Below the pieces are notes generated by a model. It did no database searches. It was not told the origin of the DNA and saw only the letters and a list, made by a program, of their open reading frames with translations. This document shows positions 34,755 through 38,939 of a DNA stretch of 38,939 bases, one piece after another. Origin of the DNA: Hofstenia miamia. Lineage: Eukaryota > Xenacoelomorpha > Acoela > Hofsteniidae. The position numbers and the translations under genes are program-made. How positions within the stretch are numbered: position 1 is the first letter of the stretch; each line of letters opens with the position of its first letter. Where the stretch lies: assembly GCA_900660155.1 (NCBI GenBank), contig CABFPE010000853.1:211785-250723 (forward strand). The letters are read 5' to 3'.

Positions 34755-36525
34755 CAGTGTAGGCCATTTTATTATGAACACTGGTTTTTGAGGAAAAATA
34801 TTAATTAATATTTGTGAGTAAAAATCAAAAAATTTAATGTGAAAGCAAACTGTTATGTGATGTAGGGTTACAATATTTAGTCTGTGATATATTTTCCCTT
34901 TGATATATTCATGATTTAACTGAATAGCTTAGTGACACATTATGAACACTACTAATCAATAACACTTTGAACAAACACATTATTTGTTATTATAACACAA
35001 CAAATTCTAAATTCATATTTCAGTCAACTTAATCAAATTCTCTTTATAAATTACGTAAACGACAGCTGGTATATAATTTGATTCTAGCATGGGCCGCTGC
35101 TCTGACATTACTCAACATTCGTTTTCTCAAATTGAAACTCGCTTCTAGGTTTAAAGAAGTATTCCAGAGAAGTAGCAGCTATGTCTTCAGTTAGTGTAGG
35201 AACTGTTATGAATGTGAAGAACAATAGAGGTGCTGCCAACACAAAGAGAATACAGTTCAAACTACTTCTATTTACAAAATGCTTTGGTCTTTATATACAA
35301 TGGTATTTACAATATGTACAAACATTACAACTACCAGTCACTAACAAGAAAAGCCGGAGGTCTGGCCGATAAATAGTAACAACTACCAGCGATGCTACAA
35401 TAGTCGAAAAGGAAATTGTGGACCCAAACGCAAAACAAACCACCGTCAAGATAGAATTATCAAAAAAACTGTTATTTCAAATCCTGATACTTCTGCCTCA
35501 CAAATTCAAGAGTTAATTAAACATCAGAAAATTGACATTTCTGTTAGGACAGTAAGAAGAAGGCTACATTCATTCGGGTTTAAATCAATTAAACCAAGAA
35601 AAGTGCAAAAGCTTACTATAGATAATTAAGAAGAAAAGACTTGCATTCGCACATCAATACAAGAATTGGACTAAGGAGCAGTGGCAATCTGTTGCATTTT
35701 CTGATGAAAGCACGTTTGAACACCAAAACCTTTGAAGCAATTAGTAAAACACCGTATAAAAGTTATGATTTGGGGTGTTATAAGTGGAAACGGTGTAGGT
35801 TACCTACATATTTGTGAAGGAATCATGAATGCAATGAAATGTTTTACAAACTTAGATTACTTTCACAAATTAGCAAATGGGAAAATGTGACTACATTTAT
35901 GCAGGATGGGGCTCCATGCCATACGGCAAAGAAAGTTAAGGAATTTTTACAGTTACACAAGATTACTCTATTAGATTGGCCTGGAAATTCACCGGATTTA
36001 AACCCGATAGAGAATGTTTGGGGTTATATTAAACAATTTATGTAAAGACAAACAATAACAATAAAAATCAACTAATTTGCCTTCTCATACAAGAATGGTT
36101 TCATGGTGGGAAAATTACAGACGTTGTCAGGAACTGCATTGACAGCATGCCAAAACGCATTGCAAAAGCTATAGAAGCCAAAGGAGGACATATTAATTAT
36201 TGACTTTTGCTTAATGTTTGTGTTCAGAATTACAATTATATATTTTTTATTGTTTGTGTTCATTATAACATGAAGATAACGAGTCAGAAGGCATACATAT
36301 TAAATAATTTTTGCATAGTAAATATGTTCATATAATGACCCGGATACTAAATATTGATAACCAACTATTATGTATAAAAAATTGAGACTTGTTCTTATGA
36401 AATACTAATTTAGAAAAATATAGATAGTCAAATTTCACAAGTAATTCCAAATTTATCATTTACATTAAAAAAAGACAGGAAATTTTGAAATAAAGCTAGT
36501 GTTCATAGTAATGTGGCACACACTG
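34755..36525 (+). mobile_element. Tc1-type transposon, inactive
   Basis: The ends are CAGTGTAGGCCATTTTATTA (34755 on) and, on the minus strand, CAGTGTGTGCCACATTACTA (36525 down), each bordered by TA (34753-34754, 36526-36527). The word ATTATGAACACT occurs in the outer end (34771-34782) and again 168 bases inside (34939-34950). Complementary forms occur at 36498-36510 and 36256-36266. This outer/inner arrangement is the IR/DR layout of some Tc1 elements. A broken transposase lies between. Confidence 0.9.
35089..36203 (+). pseudogene. Tc1 (DD34E) transposase pseudogene
   Basis: Starts MGRCSDITQHSFSQIETRF and then hits a stop. Further pieces in shifting frames give the helix-turn-helix and linker region (SASQIQELIKHQKIDISVRT, then RRRLHSFGFKS). 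The catalytic core follows: FSDES (first Asp codon at 35703), KVMIWGVISGNGVGYLH, MQDGAPCHTAKKVKEFL with the second Asp, and SPDLNPIENVWG with the final Glu. The interval between second Asp and Glu is 34 residues, i.e. DD34E. The tail IDSMPKRIAKAIEAKGGHIN ends at TGA (36201-36203). At least four frameshifts or stops make it inactive. All three catalytic residues are still readable. Confidence 0.9.
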
Positions 36526-36586
36526 TATTTAATCTATACAAGTATATATATATATAAATTCTTACATATAAATTATACCCCTGCCT

Positions 36587-36863
36587 TTAAAGCGGTTTAT
36601 CTTTAAGCGGTAGAGGCTTTTTGTTGATCAGAAATTGATTCAATTTCTGTTGCTTATTTGTAAGCTGTTTTAAAAAGGCATTCAAATGCCTAATGGCATG
36701 TGATATGCCACTATTTTTTCTAGTACCACTTTGAGTTGGCTTTGAGTGTTCGAAATGCAGACTTCTTGCAATTTGAGCAAACTATCCAATATTCCAAGAC
36801 TGTATTCTCTCCATTTAAATCCACAGCAACTCGATGCATCATATAGCGCCAAACCTCTTAATT
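36587..36863 (-). pseudogene. BED zinc finger remnant of a hAT transposase
   Basis: The minus strand reads VWRYMMHRVAVDLNG, then YWIVCSNCKKSAFRTLKANS, then after a frameshift RKNSGISHAIRHLNAFLKQL and a lysine/proline-rich tail ending KDKPL and TAA (36589-36587). The C-x2-C pair (36779-36768), the HAIRH histidine pair and the initial tryptophan are the BED finger signature found at the N-terminus of hAT transposases. It lies inside the second hAT-type element, in the expected orientation relative to its ends. The catalytic core is absent. Confidence 0.6.
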
Positions 36864-37329
36864 TTTATGAGATTTTTTACTTTGTTGAAGTGTAAATTCT
36901 CCTAATTTAACTTTTTGTCCAATTAATGAATCAGATAATAACTATCTGATAGCTCGATATCCATTTTAAACAATGAAATGCAAAGTAAAAGGATAAAGTT
37001 CTTTTATAAACAATTATACAAACTAGCATCTAACACATTTGTAGCACCAACCGTTGTAGATTGTATATAAAGTGCTGAATTGAATAATTTGTTTTTTCTC
37101 ACAATTCATTTAAATAAAAACCGATATTTTCTCATAAACAAAAACATTAATTCGCAACTTGCCACTTAAAAGCAAGAATATTTATTTGATTTTTGGCCTG
37201 CAAATAAATGGATGGTAATTTTACTGGCCTTTCGTGGACATTACAAAATGGCTGCAGGCCGGTTCCATTTTCCATCTCTGCATAGTAACTTAGAGTATCC
37301 GATATACCCCTAAAACAAAGGTACTGTCA

Positions 37330-37485
37330 ATGTTGGACACTTATTTAAAACAACCAGCAATACCCCACGAAGTCAAGAATTTTTTGAAACAGTTAGTATC
37401 CGGTCCGTCATCAATGGAATTGTACTACCTGATAAAGGAAGTAACGCCATACATTTGTACTGAAATGATTATTTATTTTCTTTGA
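37330..37485 (+). CDS. Unrecognised short coding-like ORF
   Basis: A 51-codon ATG-to-TGA frame, also open upstream to about 37302. It encodes MLDTYLKQPAIPHEVKNFLK, then QLVSGPSSMELYYLIKEV and a hydrophobic end. The composition is balanced, with amphipathic helices and a proline-glycine turn, and the DNA is less AT-rich than its surroundings. It begins just outside the hAT-type element. It could be a lone exon or a leftover of another element. I recognise no family. Confidence 0.25.
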   Translation: MLDTYLKQPAIPHEVKNFLKQLVSGPSSMELYYLIKEVTPYICTEMIIYFL

Positions 37486-38367
37486 AGAAAATTTCAATAA
37501 GTATATTCTTGATGTGAAAAAAACGCAAAGAAATCAGGGAAAAAGATAATATTGATATTTGAAGTTGAGGTTCAATATTAGATAAATGTTATTGTATAAC
37601 AGGAATTCATAAAAATGAACTAAATATTCTATTCCACTCAGTTATTTCATGATAAATTCTAAAAAATAGAAATTGAAGACATGTTCAAGGGTCTTGTTAA
37701 AAAATTTATTCCACCAAAATATAATTTATCCTATTCTTTGCAACCGAAACTAAAATCATTCTTGCTAAACTTTGAGTATTGGTTTATGCGTAGAGGTTAC
37801 ATTAAAAATTTAATTCCAATTATCTATCATGCAATATTAATTGTGATGCTTCTAGAAAGCCTATATTAAAGCAGAATTATATTCTTGTCCTCTAAGCATT
37901 TGATTCTACATTTTTCATATCATTTTGATACACAATACAATTCTAATAATAACAAATTTATTAAAATGTATGCAAAGCTTCATCCTTCAACTGAAGATTT
38001 TCAAATTCCTGTAATAACATTTCTAAATTGTCAATAGTTGTGAATGTATGTATATTTCATCAAATTGAAACTCGCTCCAAGTTATTATATCGTTTTAATC
38101 TAAACAATTTCACTCACTCCATATAAATGGAGTCAAGTTTAGAAATAGAAATAGAATAGAGATGTTAGAATTCATTTGATCATTTTAGTATATTATTCCA
38201 ACAAGCTTTCTAATATAAACATGAAATTATTTTGCATTGCATTTTCTCTTAACATAATCCAATAGAAATCAGGCAATTCAGAATTTAAGGATTTAATTTT
38301 TGGCCAATAGATTTGCTCGACAGAAAAATAGATAAATAGGCGATGTTTAATTCAATTGCTTATTCAA
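37486..38367. other. AT-rich 5' flank of the GPCR exon
   Basis: No transposon end or promoter element is evident. A 62-codon ATG frame at 37681-37869 is AT-driven and not recognised. The GPCR start codons lie at the right edge. Confidence 0.4.
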
Positions 38368-38790
38368 ATGATGAACATTTCATCACACTATGTTTCGTCT
38401 TTTTCAGCTGAGTATGAAAATGCTTCTCAGAAAATGCGTATATACTTCAGTGTTGTTGCGGCAATAGGCATTTTTGGTAATCTTATTGTCATAAAAACAT
38501 TCTTAATAGCAGATGAAGTAAAAAAACTAATGGGTCCAACTTCAATTCTTTTAGTTTCATTGGCAGTTTTGGACTTCTCTGCCTGTGTTTCAATGATACC
38601 TACAATGATATTTCCTGGCGTATTTCGAGAGTTTTTGAACCTTCCAGTGGTATGCCAACTATTGTCCAGCCTGTATTTCATTTTGTATGCTGGAGGTGCA
38701 AGTGCGTGGCACATGGTTGCTGTTGCGTTAGATCGATATATTGCAATTACTAAATCTGTTTGGCATCGTGCTCATTACTCAGTTAATAAA
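38368..38790 (+). CDS. Class A (rhodopsin-family) GPCR, first coding exon
   Basis: Encodes 141 residues from ATG 38368 (a second ATG follows at once). The N-terminal tail has two N-glycosylation sites, Asn3 (NIS) and Asn18 (NAS). TM1 (about 25-47) holds the GN motif with Asn38 at position 1.50. TM2 (about 59-81) has LAVLD with Asp69 at 2.50. TM3 begins at Cys96, the disulfide cysteine at 3.25, and ends in the DRY box at 122-124 followed by IAI. The open frame meets a GTGAGT donor at 38791 in phase 0, within the second intracellular loop after SVNK. TM4-TM7 must lie to the right of the window. It acts at the plasma membrane, coupling to G proteins. The layout fits peptide-type receptors, but ligand and subfamily cannot be told; the common aromatic motif in the first extracellular loop is not seen. 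Confidence 0.85.
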
Positions 38791-38794
38791 GTGA

Positions 38795-38836
<42 letters not shown>

Positions 38837-38939
38837 ATAAAAGAAAGTCCCTATTATAAAGGTAATATACTTTTTTTTCTCAGATGAATAAATATTGTGC
38901 ATGAATTATTTGAAAACCTAAGTAAAAATAGTTCTTTCT
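38791..38939 (+). other. GPCR intron with TA microsatellite
   Basis: Begins with a GTGAGT donor and passes straight into about 20 TA units (38796-38834). A pyrimidine tract with CAG at 38881-38883 looks like an acceptor, but in phase 0 the sequence after it stops after six codons. The real next exon is probably beyond the window. Confidence 0.6.

Larger units (their letters stand above)
34658..37288 (-). mobile_element. hAT-type element split by a Tc1 insertion
   Basis: This is a second member of the 18443-19998 family, in the opposite orientation. Its left part (34666-34752) carries AATTTTAAGGCCGCGGCCGG, GTAGTTGGC and ACCGGCCGGCCGG blocks that align with the right end of the first copy. Its right end (GGCTGCAGGCCGGTTCCA to CCATCTCTG, ending 37280) aligns with the left end of the first copy. 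Flanks CTCAGTAA (34658-34665) and CATAGTAA (37281-37288) agree at 6 of 8 bases, an aged target duplication. The left terminus seems to have lost about 16 bases just inside CAGA. The interior encodes a BED-finger remnant, so this copy is a deletion derivative of an autonomous hAT. Confidence 0.7.

Noticed and set aside
38881..38889. Apparent acceptor TTTTTTTTCTCAG for the second GPCR exon.
   Set aside because: In the required phase the next codons stop after six residues and do not resemble TM4.
1..38939. CRISPR arrays, bacterial operons, riboswitches or intact tRNA/rRNA genes.
   Set aside because: No evenly spaced repeat-spacer array, no complete tRNA A and B boxes at proper spacing and no rRNA-like stretch were seen; the content is eukaryotic.

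Overview
The window looks like nuclear DNA from an AT-rich invertebrate metazoan. The signs are spliced exons with GT-AG borders, TA and ATT microsatellites, a class A GPCR exon, and a mixed load of eukaryotic transposons (hAT, Tc1/mariner, pogo-like, a non-LTR LINE, MITEs and a probable tRNA-derived SINE). A tunicate or similar marine invertebrate would fit, but nothing seen here fixes the taxon. The window is mostly intergenic or intronic and gene-poor. Four single N characters (6821, 18539, 19040, 23131) each sit beside an exact or near-exact duplicated block, so they are best read as contig joins with unmerged overlaps.

Layout. 1-93: probable SINE head and ATT microsatellite. 94-8861: no convincing gene; CCGG-rich transposon ends, a 231-bp mariner-type MITE (3663-3893) and a 208-bp duplication around the N at 6821. 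8862-12228: a small orphan ORF and a decayed pogo-like transposase. 14463-15605: a large inverted repeat built from a ~16-bp subrepeat. 16764-21339, minus strand: a series of phase-compatible GT-AG bounded open blocks that look like one unrecognised spliced gene, with a hAT-type element in one of its introns. 21426-21877: TA microsatellite and a palindrome-rich MITE.

22363-24126: a hAT transposon with a perfect 8-bp target site duplication and a CGGBP1-like N-terminus, whose middle is lost at an assembly gap. 24511-24943: a GC-rich 433-bp inverted-repeat element. 25196-27420: TTTGGCAAAT clusters and an ATGGCCAT inverted-repeat element. 29293-31294, minus strand: a decayed LINE with ORF1-like, endonuclease and reverse transcriptase remains. 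34666-37280: a second member of the 18.4-20.0 kb hAT family, carrying a BED-finger remnant and split by a dead Tc1 element (34755-36525). 38368-38790: the first coding exon of a rhodopsin-family GPCR that runs off the right edge.

The genes do not form a pathway. The GPCR and the minus-strand gene appear to be host genes; most of the rest is mobile-element history. The two hAT copies date each other: the copy without the insertion shows the site into which the Tc1 element jumped.
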